Assembly: GCA_010030895.1 (NCBI GenBank)
Contig: RHBS01000002.1
Span: 1-49,693, forward strand
Direction of reading: 5' to 3'
DNA: 49,693 nucleotides
Source of the DNA: Actinomycetota bacterium
GTDB taxonomy: Bacteria; Actinomycetota; Actinomycetes; Nanopelagicales; Nanopelagicaceae
Position numbers and translations under genes: made by a program. The notes beneath the pieces were generated by a model. The model saw only the letters and a list, made by a program, of their open reading frames with translations. It ran no database searches and was not told where the DNA came from. Positions 19,167 to 29,356 of the stretch are shown here, one piece after another (positions within the stretch are counted from its first letter, which is position 1; every line of letters begins with the position of its first letter).

Positions 19167-20060
19167 TTACACACCAAAAGTATTGGTCTTTTTACCGGTG
19201 ACCCCAGGGTTTGCAATAAAAATAAAGCCAGCTTGTGGATACTCATTTAAATCCATTGTTTCACCTGGATTTCCGACTGCGGAGGTAATAATTAGTTGAT
19301 CTAATTTTTCACCAGCAAAACAACATGAGGTAACTTTTTGGACTGGTAATTTAATCTCTGCTAATTGCTCACCAGTTTTACCATCAAAACATCTAACACA
19401 TGAACCTAACCAAAATGCCACCCAAATATTGTCATCTGTATCGGCACACATTCCATCTGGAAAACCCATACCATCTTTGATTTGAACTAGGGTTCTTCGA
19501 TTTGAGAGCTCACCCTGATGGTAATCAAATACCTCAACCTTCATCGTTAAGGTATCTATGTAATACATCTTGCTTAAATCTTGGCTCCAATCCATGCCAT
19601 TTGAGATACCTACATCGCCAAACAATCGCTTTAAATTTTTTCCATCCTTACTTAAGCGATAAAACGCTCCCTCGTTACTTTGATTTTCATAAGCCATGGA
19701 ACCAAGAAATAAATTGCCATCTGGAGAAACTTTGGCATCATTCCAACGCAGCACATGTTTATCTGCAAAACCATCGGCATCCTGCCGGGTAGGTAGCAGA
19801 GTTAAATCTCCATTAACATTCCGAAGTACTGGCCCATTTGCCGTACCTAAAATATCCCCACCATTACTTCTAGGTATTTGAAAACCAACCGGTTCACTAG
19901 TTTTATACTCACTTATTTCGCCACTAATTAAATCTTTAGATCTAATTAATTGACCATAAATATCACACCATTGAATGTGATTATTTTTTGGACCAGTAGC
20001 AGTTGGTCCCTCTCCTAATTGATTGCGCCTTGAATCAAATACTTCAACAGCAATCGACAT
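19167..20060 (-). CDS. SMP-30/gluconolactonase family lactonase
   Basis: LGEGPTATGPKNNHIQWCDIYGQ; ISNGMDWSQDLSKMYYIDTLTMKVEVFDY; FPDGMCADTDDNIWVAFW. Confidence 0.9.
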   Translation of the reverse strand: MSIAVEVFDSRRNQLGEGPTATGPKNNHIQWCDIYGQLIRSKDLISGEISEYKTSEPVGFQIPRSNGGDILGTANGPVLRNVNGDLTLLPTRQDADGFADKHVLRWNDAKVSPDGNLFLGSMAYENQSNEGAFYRLSKDGKNLKRLFGDVGISNGMDWSQDLSKMYYIDTLTMKVEVFDYHQGELSNRRTLVQIKDGMGFPDGMCADTDDNIWVAFWLGSCVRCFDGKTGEQLAEIKLPVQKVTSCCFAGEKLDQLIITSAVGNPGETMDLNEYPQAGFIFIANPGVTGKKTNTFGV

Positions 20061-20063
20061 TAC

Positions 20064-20981
20064 TTAACCTTTAAGTGAGCCAGAAAGTAATCCTCTAAGG
20101 AAGTAACGACCTAAGAAGATATACACAATTAAGGTTGGAAGTGAGACGATTAATGAAGCGGTCATATTAACGCCGTAATAAACTTGATTTGAAGAGCCAG
20201 TAATAAAGTTGAGCGCAGTAGTGGCAACTGATAACTTTGGTGAGCCACCCGTTAAAAATATTGCAAATAAGAAGTCATTCCAAGCTGAGGTAAATTGCCA
20301 GATCAAAACGACCACAAATGCTGGTATGGAAAGCGGCAATATTATCGAACGATAAGTGCGAACCATTGAGGCCTTATCAACTCGCGCTGCTTCTATTAAC
20401 TCATTTGGAATGGCCTCGTAATAATTTCGGAAAATCAATGTACAAATTGGAATACCATAAATAATGTGAGCTAAAACTAAGACATAAATAGACCTATTTA
20501 TATCAAGAGTAGTTGCAATCCGAACCAGTGGAATCATAATAGCCTGATAAGGGATAAACATTCCAAATAAAAATAGAGTAAAGATTAAGTTAGACCCTTT
20601 AAATTTCCATTTTGCAAAAACATATCCATTGATTGAACCAATGATCGCAGAGATAATTGAAGATTGAATTACGAAAAATAAAGTTCTACTCATTGATTCA
20701 GAAATAGATTGTGGGAAGTAATCTGTTCCACTCCACGCAACTGACCAAGCTGAAAAATCTAACTTCTCAGGCAACTTGAACGCATTTGTTAAATAAACAT
20801 TTTTGACACCCTTAAGTGAGTTAATGACCATCACATAAATTGGCATTACTACCAAGAACCAGATAAAGATTAATGATACATATCGGAAGATAAGCCAAAA
20901 TTTTTCTTTACCAGTGCGTCTACGCTTGGCATTACGTTTTGCTGGTTTAGCAACTACTAAATCTACTAGATCTTTAGCCAT
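20064..20981 (-). CDS. CUT1 sugar ABC transporter permease (MalG-like)
   Basis: EAA loop ELIEAARVDKASMVRTYRSIILPLSIPA. Confidence 0.92.
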   Translation of the reverse strand: MAKDLVDLVVAKPAKRNAKRRRTGKEKFWLIFRYVSLIFIWFLVVMPIYVMVINSLKGVKNVYLTNAFKLPEKLDFSAWSVAWSGTDYFPQSISESMSRTLFFVIQSSIISAIIGSINGYVFAKWKFKGSNLIFTLFLFGMFIPYQAIMIPLVRIATTLDINRSIYVLVLAHIIYGIPICTLIFRNYYEAIPNELIEAARVDKASMVRTYRSIILPLSIPAFVVVLIWQFTSAWNDFLFAIFLTGGSPKLSVATTALNFITGSSNQVYYGVNMTASLIVSLPTLIVYIFLGRYFLRGLLSGSLKG

Positions 20982-21892
20982 TATCGGTACGCCTGTTGCT
21001 TATTGTTGTAACGAAGATAAGGCACCACTACGATCGCAATCATTATCAATAAAACAATTGCAATAGCTGTTCCTTTAGCGTAATCACGTTTATCAAAGGT
21101 AGCCTCCCACATGTAAACAGCCACTACCTGTGTTACATAAGATTTACCATTAATTCCAATAATTAAATCAAATGCCTTCATCGAAATATGGCCGAGAATA
21201 ATTAGTACTGTGAGCAAAGTTGGCGTTAGTTGTGGAAATAAAACATGTCGGTAAATTTGTGACTCACTAGCACCATCTACGCGAGCAGCTTCACGTAAAT
21301 CATCTGGAATTCCTCTAAAGCCCGCCAAAAATAACGCTAAAACATAACCTGACATCTGCCAAATGGCAGGAAGTGCCATGGCATACATCGCACCTTTTTC
21401 TGAGACATACCAATCATTTTGCAGAAAACCTAAACCAATTTTTTGTAGGGCCAGATTTAAACCACCAGCCTCTTCATCTCTGGCTGAGTTAAGCAACCAG
21501 TTAAACACTGTTCCCATGGCGATAAATGAGATTGCCATTGGGTATAAATAAAATGAGCGGAAAAATCCCTCACCTTTTATTCCTTTTTCCAGTAATAAGG
21601 CCATAATAAAACCTGTTATCAAAGCCCCTAAAATAAAAACAACTGTAAATTTAACTAGGTTTAATAGTGAATGGGTAAACCGCTCATCAACCAATAAATC
21701 TGTGTAATTCTTTAGCCCAACATACTCAATCTCTTTTTTGGCCCCTGAGTTTTGATTTGTAAGGGAAACATTTATCGACCAAACAATTAAGCCATAGACA
21801 AAGATAATAACTGTAATTATTGATGGTAAAACGAAAAATAATCCGCCTACGCGAGCGCTTAGTGAGCGTTTGTTTCTAACAGCTTTACTCAC
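20981..21892 (-). CDS. CUT1 sugar ABC transporter permease (MalF-like)
   Basis: EAA loop DLREAARVDGASESQIYRHVLFPQLTPT. Confidence 0.92.
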   Translation of the reverse strand: MSKAVRNKRSLSARVGGLFFVLPSIITVIIFVYGLIVWSINVSLTNQNSGAKKEIEYVGLKNYTDLLVDERFTHSLLNLVKFTVVFILGALITGFIMALLLEKGIKGEGFFRSFYLYPMAISFIAMGTVFNWLLNSARDEEAGGLNLALQKIGLGFLQNDWYVSEKGAMYAMALPAIWQMSGYVLALFLAGFRGIPDDLREAARVDGASESQIYRHVLFPQLTPTLLTVLIILGHISMKAFDLIIGINGKSYVTQVVAVYMWEATFDKRDYAKGTAIAIVLLIMIAIVVVPYLRYNNKQQAYR

Positions 21893-21954
21893 CCAGAGAT
21901 TCCCTTCATCTTAAGCGTTGATAGAAGTAGGTGTGGTGTCCTTGTTTAATTAGA

Positions 21955-21990
21955 AAACTTTGGTGGGCAATTTCTCGCCCACCAAAGTTT
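21955..21990 (-). terminator. Perfect 14-bp hairpin in the SBP-permease gap
   Basis: AAACTTTGGTGGGC-8 nt-GCCCACCAAAGTTT (21955-21968/21977-21990). Confidence 0.75.
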
Positions 21991-22011
21991 CTTACTTACT
22001 TTTGTTGCTAA

Positions 22012-23289
22012 TTAAGCCTTGCCTGCTTCATAAGCTGCAGCAAGATTCTTAGCAAGTCCGGCGTTATCTTTGAATCCACCTGAGAAATACTTACCAACAG
22101 CAGCGTTGTATGCAGCCATCAGTGCGTTATTACCCATTACGCCGTGAACTGTTGAACCGACTAAGCGATCCTTCTTCCAGTCAGCAGCGGCAGATTTTAG
22201 ATAATCATCGTATAGTGAAAGATCAGAGTCAGTACGAGCTGAGATTGATCCCTTCTTTGGATTAAATGCATCCTGTCCTTCCTTAGATCCACAAACCTTC
22301 AACCATGCAATTGCAGCGTTGCGGTGTGGAGCACCTACTGGAAGTACGAATGAATCAGATAGCCATTGGTAAACACCAACAGTGCCTGGAGCTGCTGCAT
22401 ATGTGTAGTCAGTTCCTAGCTTTAATCCATCTGATTGCCATTGAGCTGAAGCCCAGTCACCCATGATGAAGAATCCAGCTTTGCCGTCAGTTACTAACTT
22501 TCCAGCATCTGGCCAATCAAGGTTTCCTGCTCCCTTATTTCCATAAGAAAGTGCTTTTTGGAAATTCTTAATACCGGCAGCAACCTCTGGACCTGTCCAT
22601 GAAGTTGATCCGTTGTATAGACCTTCAAACTTTTCTGGACCCATTGATGCTAGAAGCATCCAGTCTAGAAGGTGAGCAATTGCCCAGTCTCCCTTTCCTG
22701 CAAGTGCCAAACCAGTTATGCCAGCCTTCTTGAACTTCTCAAGATCTGCAAAGAATTCATCTAAAGTCTCTGGAGCTTTTGTAATTCCAGCTTTAGTTGC
22801 AGCGCCTGGATTCCACCACAAAACATTTGCTCTGTGAATGTTTACCGGAACTGAATAAATCTTTCCATCAACTGTAAGAGTACGAATTAAATCAGCTGGG
22901 AAAATCTTGTCCCAACCCTCAGATTGATACAAAGATGTTAGATCCTCTAATTGTCCACCGCGGACATAACCATCTAACTCCATACCAGCATGTGCTTGGA
23001 ATGAATCAGGTGGCTCGTTAGCATCTAACCGGCTCTGTAATACAGCCTTAGCATTTACACCAGCACCACCAGCAACAGCAGCATTAATAAACTCTGTATC
23101 TGGGTTTTGTGCTTTGTAAGTGTCAATCATTCCTTGTAGGCCAGCAGCTTCGCCACCAGATGCCCACCAGGTAAAGATTTCAAACTCTTTGTCTGTATTT
23201 GCTGCGTCACCACCAGATGATGAACAACCAGTTACCGCAAGGGCAATAGCTGCTGCAGCTGCAACAAGACGAAATGAACTTTTACGCAT
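22012..23289 (-). CDS. CUT1 sugar ABC transporter substrate-binding lipoprotein
   Basis: Lipobox VTGCSSSGG; EIFTWWASGGEAAGLQGMIDTYKAQNPD...; upstream of MalF/MalG-like permeases. Confidence 0.92.
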   Translation of the reverse strand: MRKSSFRLVAAAAAIALAVTGCSSSGGDAANTDKEFEIFTWWASGGEAAGLQGMIDTYKAQNPDTEFINAAVAGGAGVNAKAVLQSRLDANEPPDSFQAHAGMELDGYVRGGQLEDLTSLYQSEGWDKIFPADLIRTLTVDGKIYSVPVNIHRANVLWWNPGAATKAGITKAPETLDEFFADLEKFKKAGITGLALAGKGDWAIAHLLDWMLLASMGPEKFEGLYNGSTSWTGPEVAAGIKNFQKALSYGNKGAGNLDWPDAGKLVTDGKAGFFIMGDWASAQWQSDGLKLGTDYTYAAAPGTVGVYQWLSDSFVLPVGAPHRNAAIAWLKVCGSKEGQDAFNPKKGSISARTDSDLSLYDDYLKSAAADWKKDRLVGSTVHGVMGNNALMAAYNAAVGKYFSGGFKDNAGLAKNLAAAYEAGKA

Positions 23290-23488
23290 TCATTTCTCCA
23301 TTTCTTCTCTATATAGAGTGGTACAACGCGGACCGTCGAACCTGAGGTAATCCTTATACTCACCAGTAAGAGAGTCAACTAAACTCGGCTAACAATTCGT
23401 TAATAAAGATTCCTTTACCTAAATGTTATAAAGCCCAAGGTTTATCTCTAAAGTAATGCTTTAGGGTCTATTTTTGGGCAAAACTACC

Positions 23489-23503
23489 CCCTAATCTTTA
23501 GGG
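23489..23503. promoter_or_regulatory. Operator-like palindrome CCCTAA-TCT-TTAGGG
   Basis: Perfect 6-bp inverted repeat ending 1 nt before the RraA GTG start; related palindrome CTAAAG-N5-CTTTAG at about 23449-23465. Confidence 0.5.
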
Positions 23504-23504
23504 T

Positions 23505-24176
23505 GTGAGCGATAAAAAATATGATCTAACACAGTTATCCACCATCTTTACCGCAGCATTGGCATCTGATTGTTTAGATCATATGCAGTTAAGAAATCAG
23601 GTATTAAAACCAGATATCCAAATGATCTCAGGTGAGGGCGTAATGATGGGTTATGCCTTTCCAGTTAGAGTGGAAGCAGTTTATGAAGCACCACAGGTGC
23701 CATATGTAGGTTTACTAAAGGCGCTAGATGCAGTTGGTAAAGATCAAGTTTATGTAACACCTTCAAATAGAAATAATGGAGGCAATCATCCAGCTGCATT
23801 TTGGGGCGAATTACTCTCTACTGCTTGTAAACACAAAGGTGTAGCCGGGGCATTAACTGATGGCCCAGTTAGAGATACCACCAGAATGCGCTCCCTTGGC
23901 TTTAAAGTTTTTGGTGTTGAAACATCACCATTAGATATTAATTCTAGGTATGAAGTTGTTGAACACAATGTGCCAGCTGAAATTGATGGTGTAACAATTA
24001 ATCCAGGTGATTTAATTGTAGGTGATATTGACGGTGTAGTAATTATTCCAAAAGATGCAATTGATGAAGTAATTGCCCGGGTTGAGGAAAAAAATTCGGG
24101 TGAGAGTTTATTTAGAAAAGCGGTTAAAGATGGCATGGCTCCCAGTGAAGCCTTTGCAAAGTATGGAGTGTTATAA
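23505..24176 (+). CDS. RraA-family protein (HMG/CHA-aldolase-like)
   Basis: GKDQVYVTPSNRNNGGNHPAAFWGELLSTACKHKGVAGALTDGPVRDTTRMRSLGFKVFG; GDIDGVVIIPKD. Confidence 0.9.
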   Translation: MSDKKYDLTQLSTIFTAALASDCLDHMQLRNQVLKPDIQMISGEGVMMGYAFPVRVEAVYEAPQVPYVGLLKALDAVGKDQVYVTPSNRNNGGNHPAAFWGELLSTACKHKGVAGALTDGPVRDTTRMRSLGFKVFGVETSPLDINSRYEVVEHNVPAEIDGVTINPGDLIVGDIDGVVIIPKDAIDEVIARVEEKNSGESLFRKAVKDGMAPSEAFAKYGVL

Positions 24177-24890
24177 GTGAAACCAATTGTTCAAGTCTCA
24201 TTAGATCTCACCGATATTAAAGAGGCGATGGAGATGGCACATACTGCGATGCGTGCTGGTGTGGATTGGTTAGAGGCAGGAACGCCATTTATTTTGGCTG
24301 AAGGTTTACATGGAGTACGAGCTCTTAGAAAAGAGTTTCCCAATACTCCGGTAGTTGCGGATTTAAAAACTATGGATGGTGGGTATTTAGAGGCAGAGAT
24401 GATGGCAAAAGCAGGGGCTACTCATGTTGTAGTTATGGCTAGAGCACATCCTGAAACTATAAAGGTCGTGGTGCAAGCTGGTAAAGATTATGGCATCACA
24501 GTAATGGGAGATAACTTAGGTTGTGAGGACATGGTTGAGGGTGCGCAAGTGCTAGAGGATCTTGGTTGTCAGATGATTATTCACCATATTGGTTATGACG
24601 AGCGACGCGGTATTGCAAAGAGTGGCAAGGTTGCACCAAATCCACTTGATCAATTAAAACAGGTTGTCGATGCAGTGTCAGTTCCAGTACAAGCTGTCGG
24701 TGGATTATCACTGGAACAAGCTATTGCCTGTCCATCATATGGTGCGCCATTAGTAGTAATTGGTGCGCCATTAGCTATTGATGCTGACTCTTTTTCAAAA
24801 GGTGCTGGAAATGTTGAAGAGGTATTACGAAAAATTTGTGAAAAGGTTCATGCCTATGGTGATATTCCAATTACCCCAAGAGCTAGATAG
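24177..24890 (+). CDS. OMPDC-superfamily HUMPS-type enzyme (3-hexulose-6-phosphate synthase-like)
   Basis: QVSLDLTDIKEAMEMA; VVADLKTMDGGYLEAEMMAKAGATHVVVMA has the D-x-K-x-x-D catalytic motif; IHHIGYDERR. Confidence 0.82.
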   Translation: MKPIVQVSLDLTDIKEAMEMAHTAMRAGVDWLEAGTPFILAEGLHGVRALRKEFPNTPVVADLKTMDGGYLEAEMMAKAGATHVVVMARAHPETIKVVVQAGKDYGITVMGDNLGCEDMVEGAQVLEDLGCQMIIHHIGYDERRGIAKSGKVAPNPLDQLKQVVDAVSVPVQAVGGLSLEQAIACPSYGAPLVVIGAPLAIDADSFSKGAGNVEEVLRKICEKVHAYGDIPITPRAR

Positions 24891-24903
24891 GAAAATAGAT
24901 TAA

Positions 24904-25938
24904 ATGAATTCAATAGGTGTAGTTAATTACTCATCAAAGCCAGGCAGTGTGGAACTTCAGCAGGTTGAGTATCCAATATTTGGTGATGATGATGTGATTA
25001 TGCAGGTTGAAGCGGTCAGCGTCTGCGGTAGTGACCTTCACCAGTGGCATGGCACAAACTCTTGGGCGGTTAATTATCCAGTGGTATTGGGACATGAATT
25101 TTGTGGCGTGATTGTCGAATTGGGTAAAAATGTTGAAAAGGCAAACAACTGGAAAAAAGGAGATCGAGTTGTAACTGAAACAGCTGCGGTTATTGATGCT
25201 AACTCCCCCCTTTCTAGAGTTGGTAAATACAACTTAGATCCTGCACGTAAGGGATTTGGCTATGGTGTAAATGGTGGCATGACTCGGTATGCCAAGGTTG
25301 CCTCCCGCTTACTACATAAGATTCCAGAGAGTATTTCATTTGATTATGCAGCAATGACTGAACCATGTGCAGTGGCTTATAGCTCAACTATTGCCCCCGG
25401 CTTTATAAAACCTGGTGATCGAATTGTGGTTTTAGGTCCAGGTCCAATTGGAGTGTTAAGTGTTGCTATGGCAAAGCTAGCTGGTGCTGAGGTGGCATTA
25501 GTTGGATTGGAAAAGGATCGAAATCGTTTAAATATTGCGAAAGCTTATGGCTGTGAAGTAGTTATTGGAGATGCTACCGAGTGGGCAAAAACTGTTGATG
25601 GTCTAGGTGCAGATGGTGTGGTTGATGCTGCAGGAGTAAGTGCATCACTTAAACATGCATTAGAGGTAGTAAGGCCTGATGGCTGGATATCTAAGGTTGG
25701 GTGGGGACCTCAACCATTAGATTTTTCTTTAGATCCATTGGTTGCAAAAAATGTGACACTGCGTGGCACCTTTTCACATAATTGGCCGATGTGGGAGCGA
25801 GTCCTTAGGTTATTAGGAAGTGGCAAATTAGATTTAACACCAGTATTAGGTGGAGTTTTTCCAATCGAAAAGTGGCAAGAGGCATTTGAAAAAATGCAAT
25901 CTGGCGAAATCTTAAAATCTGTGATTAAGCCTGAATAA
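24904..25938 (+). CDS. Zinc-dependent medium-chain dehydrogenase (sorbitol/threonine dehydrogenase-like)
   Basis: SVCGSDLHQWHGT, VVLGHEFCGVIVELG, VVLGPGPIGVLSVAMAKLAGAEVALVG. Confidence 0.9.
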   Translation: MNSIGVVNYSSKPGSVELQQVEYPIFGDDDVIMQVEAVSVCGSDLHQWHGTNSWAVNYPVVLGHEFCGVIVELGKNVEKANNWKKGDRVVTETAAVIDANSPLSRVGKYNLDPARKGFGYGVNGGMTRYAKVASRLLHKIPESISFDYAAMTEPCAVAYSSTIAPGFIKPGDRIVVLGPGPIGVLSVAMAKLAGAEVALVGLEKDRNRLNIAKAYGCEVVIGDATEWAKTVDGLGADGVVDAAGVSASLKHALEVVRPDGWISKVGWGPQPLDFSLDPLVAKNVTLRGTFSHNWPMWERVLRLLGSGKLDLTPVLGGVFPIEKWQEAFEKMQSGEILKSVIKPE

Positions 25939-25940
25939 AA

Positions 25941-26708
25941 ATGCGCCTAAAAGATAAAGTCATAATTATTACCGGTGCCACCTCCGGTATTGGAAAAGCA
26001 TTAACCATTAGAGCAGTTGCCGAGGGCGCAAGGGTAGTAATTCACGGAATCGACAAAGTTAATGGGCAAAAATTAGTAGATCATTTAGGAAAAAATGTCA
26101 CACTTTGTATTGCGGATTTAGAGGATGCCTCTACTCCTAAGAAAATAGTTGATTGCGCCCTTGAAGCATTTGGCCAAATTGATTCAGTAGTAAATAATGC
26201 TGCAACCATTAAAAGAAGTAATTTATTGCAAATTACACCTGAAGAATTTACTAAAACACTTACCATAAATCTGCAATCTGCCCTTTTTCTGATTCAGGCA
26301 GCATTTCCTCATCTTAAAAAATCTGGTGGCAGTGTATTAAATATTGGATCAATAAATGCCTACACTGGTGAGTCATCTTTATTGGCATACAGTATAAGCA
26401 AGGCAGGGTTACAGACTTTGACTAGAAATCTAGCAAATGCTCATGGTGTCGATGGGGTTAGATTCAATTTAATAAATCCGGGCTGGATCTTGACCGATCG
26501 AGAGTATGCCGATCAAATTAAGAAAGGATTACCAGAAAATTGGCCAAATAAATTAGGCCCAGAGAATATTCCATTTGGGAAGATGAGTACGCCAGAACAG
26601 TTAGCTGCTGCTTGTATTTATTGGCTCGGTGATGAATCAAAGCCTTTTACCGGCTCAATTGTTGACTTAGAACAGTTCTCAATAATTGGTAGAAATCCAG
26701 AGAAGTAA
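25941..26708 (+). CDS. Short-chain dehydrogenase/reductase
   Basis: IIITGATSGIGKALTI, VNNAA, YSISKAGLQTLTRNLA. Confidence 0.92.
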   Translation: MRLKDKVIIITGATSGIGKALTIRAVAEGARVVIHGIDKVNGQKLVDHLGKNVTLCIADLEDASTPKKIVDCALEAFGQIDSVVNNAATIKRSNLLQITPEEFTKTLTINLQSALFLIQAAFPHLKKSGGSVLNIGSINAYTGESSLLAYSISKAGLQTLTRNLANAHGVDGVRFNLINPGWILTDREYADQIKKGLPENWPNKLGPENIPFGKMSTPEQLAAACIYWLGDESKPFTGSIVDLEQFSIIGRNPEK

Positions 26709-27604
26709 TGCCTAAGTTAGCTGCATTTCCGAAAGGTTTTATTAAGCCTCTGGTCTCTGGTCAAATGAGTATTTATGAGTGGATTAAATTAGCTGATGAG
26801 TTACGCGTAGATGGTCTGGAGTTTTATAACAACTTTGCCGATGTTAAAGATCATTCAAATTGGCCAAAGATTAGAGCAGCAGTTGAGGATTTAGGAATGG
26901 TAATTCCGATGATGTGTGCCTCCCCTGACTTCACAATTCCTGATGCTTCCTTGCGAAAAAAAGAGGTTGAAAAAGAGATACTCGCAATTGAAATGAGTGC
27001 TGCTCTTGGTGCTAAATACTGTCGAGTACTTTCTGGCCAACGCCGCAAAGATATTACACGCGAAGAGGGAATGAATTATGTGGTCGAATCAATTAATGCT
27101 TGTCTACCAGCTGCTGAAAGTTTAGGTGTTACTTTAATTATTGAAAACCACTACAAAGACGATTTTTGGACAGAACCAGAGTTTGCCCAAATGATGGAAG
27201 TTTTTGTTGACCTGGTTAGCAGAATTGAATCTAAATCTTTTGGAGTAAATTTTGATCCTTCAAATGCAATTGCTGCCGGAGAAGAGCCTTTGGAATTATT
27301 GGAAAAAGTTAAGTTTCGAGTTTTGACTATGCACGCATCAGATAGGTATCTAGCCAATGGCACAATTGAAGATTTAAGAAGAACTGAAGGTGGAACAGCG
27401 GGATATGTATCTTTTTTCAAACATGGAGTAATTGGCAAAGGATTAAATGATTATGATGCAATTTTCAAGATTTTAAAGGAGGTGGGATTTGATAGCTGGA
27501 TTTCAATTGAAGATGGAGTTGATGGGATGGATCAAATGCATGAAAGTGCAGATTTCTTACGAGAAAAAATTAAAAAGTATTGGCCTACTTACCAGCCACG
27601 ATAA
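26708..27604 (+). CDS. Sugar phosphate isomerase/epimerase (AP-endonuclease-2 TIM barrel)
   Basis: VTLIIENHYKDDFWTEPEF; FGVNFDPSNAIAAGEEPLELLEKV; SIEDGVDG. Confidence 0.88.
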   Translation: MPKLAAFPKGFIKPLVSGQMSIYEWIKLADELRVDGLEFYNNFADVKDHSNWPKIRAAVEDLGMVIPMMCASPDFTIPDASLRKKEVEKEILAIEMSAALGAKYCRVLSGQRRKDITREEGMNYVVESINACLPAAESLGVTLIIENHYKDDFWTEPEFAQMMEVFVDLVSRIESKSFGVNFDPSNAIAAGEEPLELLEKVKFRVLTMHASDRYLANGTIEDLRRTEGGTAGYVSFFKHGVIGKGLNDYDAIFKILKEVGFDSWISIEDGVDGMDQMHESADFLREKIKKYWPTYQPR

Positions 27605-28490
27605 TGTTATTTAATGATTTGCCTTCTGATAGAAGTTGAAGTTGGGATTCAATTAATTTTTTAGCCCGTTTTTCAAATGCTGATGTATTGCCGCCAACAT
27701 GTGGTGAAATTAAAACTCCCTTGGCCTGCCAAAGTGGATGATCACTTGGTAGTGGCTCTGGATCTGTTACATCTAAAGCTGCGGTGATTCGGCCAGAGTT
27801 AAGTTCTTTTACCAGTGCATCAGTTTCGACAATGGGCCCTCTAGCTACATTGACCAACAATGAACCATTCTTCATTAGACCAAGGCGTTTTGCATTAAAT
27901 AAATGTTTACTCTCAGCGGTAAGGGGCAAAATCAAAATAACAATATCTAATGTAGGTAGATGCTGATCTAAATCTGTTATCGAAATCGTATTATCCCGAC
28001 CACTTTGAGTAAAAGGCACAATTTCAACTGCAAAGCCAGCCAACATTTTGGCAATTGTTTTTCCAATTGATCCAAAACCAACAATTCCGATTTTCTTATC
28101 ATTAATTGATTGATTTTTTACATGAACCCATGCTGATTTATCTTGATTTCTAATAAAATCTGGAAATCCTCTAAGGGATGCGATAGTTAGTCCTACCGCC
28201 AACTCAGCAGTTGAATCATCATGAATACTCTTTCCATTGCACAAAGTCATTCCCTCACGCACATACTCAATTGCATCGTCATAACCAGCATTTGGCATCT
28301 GTAAGATTTTTAAATTTGGCATCTTTTTTGTTAACTCTAAAGCAGGTCTACCACCCATATAGGTTGGCACATAAAAAGTAATTTCAGATAGATCTGAACT
28401 TTCTATTGGTGTATTAACTGGAGATAGTTTTTTAAACTTAGCCGGGACATTCAAATCCTCCCACTGCGTCCAAATTACATGATCTGACAT
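27585..28490 (-). CDS. D-isomer-specific 2-hydroxyacid dehydrogenase family
   Basis: KKIGIVGFGSIGKTIAKMLAGF; LLVNVARGPIVETDALVKEL; DVTDPEPLPSDHPLWQAKGVLISPHVGG. Confidence 0.92.
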   Translation of the reverse strand: MSDHVIWTQWEDLNVPAKFKKLSPVNTPIESSDLSEITFYVPTYMGGRPALELTKKMPNLKILQMPNAGYDDAIEYVREGMTLCNGKSIHDDSTAELAVGLTIASLRGFPDFIRNQDKSAWVHVKNQSINDKKIGIVGFGSIGKTIAKMLAGFAVEIVPFTQSGRDNTISITDLDQHLPTLDIVILILPLTAESKHLFNAKRLGLMKNGSLLVNVARGPIVETDALVKELNSGRITAALDVTDPEPLPSDHPLWQAKGVLISPHVGGNTSAFEKRAKKLIESQLQLLSEGKSLNNIIVAGK

Positions 28491-29356
28491 TACTTAATCC
28501 GTTCATTTATATCTAAAGGTGTAAGTACAACTTTGTTCATTAGCGTACCAAGTTGATCAACTGTAATCGTAACTATATCGCCACTATTAAGTGAAATATC
28601 AAGCGGTGGAACAATTCCAGTTCCAGTCGATAGTAAAACACCAACTGGAAAGTGCTGGCATCTAAATAGGTACTCAATTAGATCATCAAATGATCGATTT
28701 AAAGATTTTAATGAGGTTTGTGCCTGCCAAACAATTGATCCAGCGCGTTCAATTTTTGCATAAATTGCTAATTCATTATGATCAACAATCTCCCAAATCG
28801 GCCTAATCATCGGGCCAACAGCATTTGAACCATAATAAATCTTTGCCTGTGAAAGGTAGAGAGGATTTTCACCTTCAATATTTCGTGAAGTCATATCATT
28901 ACAAATACTCATACCAATTAACTCACCAAATTTATTTATAGCGATCGCTACCTCTGGCTCTGGCACTGAGGTTAAGGCATCTTCACGAATTCCAACCTCA
29001 GCATTATTACCAACAGTTCTACGGGCCGTTGCCTTAAAAAATAACTCAGGGCGATCAGCTTCGTAAACTAATTGGTAAACATCAGGAATACCACTCTCCT
29101 CTTTTCTGGCATCTCTAGATCTTTGATAGGTAACTCCGGCTCCCCATATCTCAGTATCTGCTGCAACTGGTGCCACTAACTTTCCTGTAATCGATTTACC
29201 GTTAACTGTTTCATAAATTTTTCGAAACTCAGATAGATGTAGTTTTAGTGCATCAGAAAGTGTTTTTAATCCTGGAATTTCAAAGTACTCACCGGAAATC
29301 TCTTTAACTAATTGATAATTTTCACTCTTGGTTTGAATTACTGCCAGATGGCTCAT
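28490..29356 (-). CDS. Fumarylacetoacetate hydrolase-fold protein (2-keto-3-deoxy sugar acid dehydratase/hydrolase type)
   Basis: IWGAGVTYQRSRDARKEE; VPEPEVAIAINKFGELIGMSICNDMTSRNIEGENPLYLSQAKIYYGSNAVGP; LSTGTGIVPP. Confidence 0.88.
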   Translation of the reverse strand: MSHLAVIQTKSENYQLVKEISGEYFEIPGLKTLSDALKLHLSEFRKIYETVNGKSITGKLVAPVAADTEIWGAGVTYQRSRDARKEESGIPDVYQLVYEADRPELFFKATARRTVGNNAEVGIREDALTSVPEPEVAIAINKFGELIGMSICNDMTSRNIEGENPLYLSQAKIYYGSNAVGPMIRPIWEIVDHNELAIYAKIERAGSIVWQAQTSLKSLNRSFDDLIEYLFRCQHFPVGVLLSTGTGIVPPLDISLNSGDIVTITVDQLGTLMNKVVLTPLDINERIK

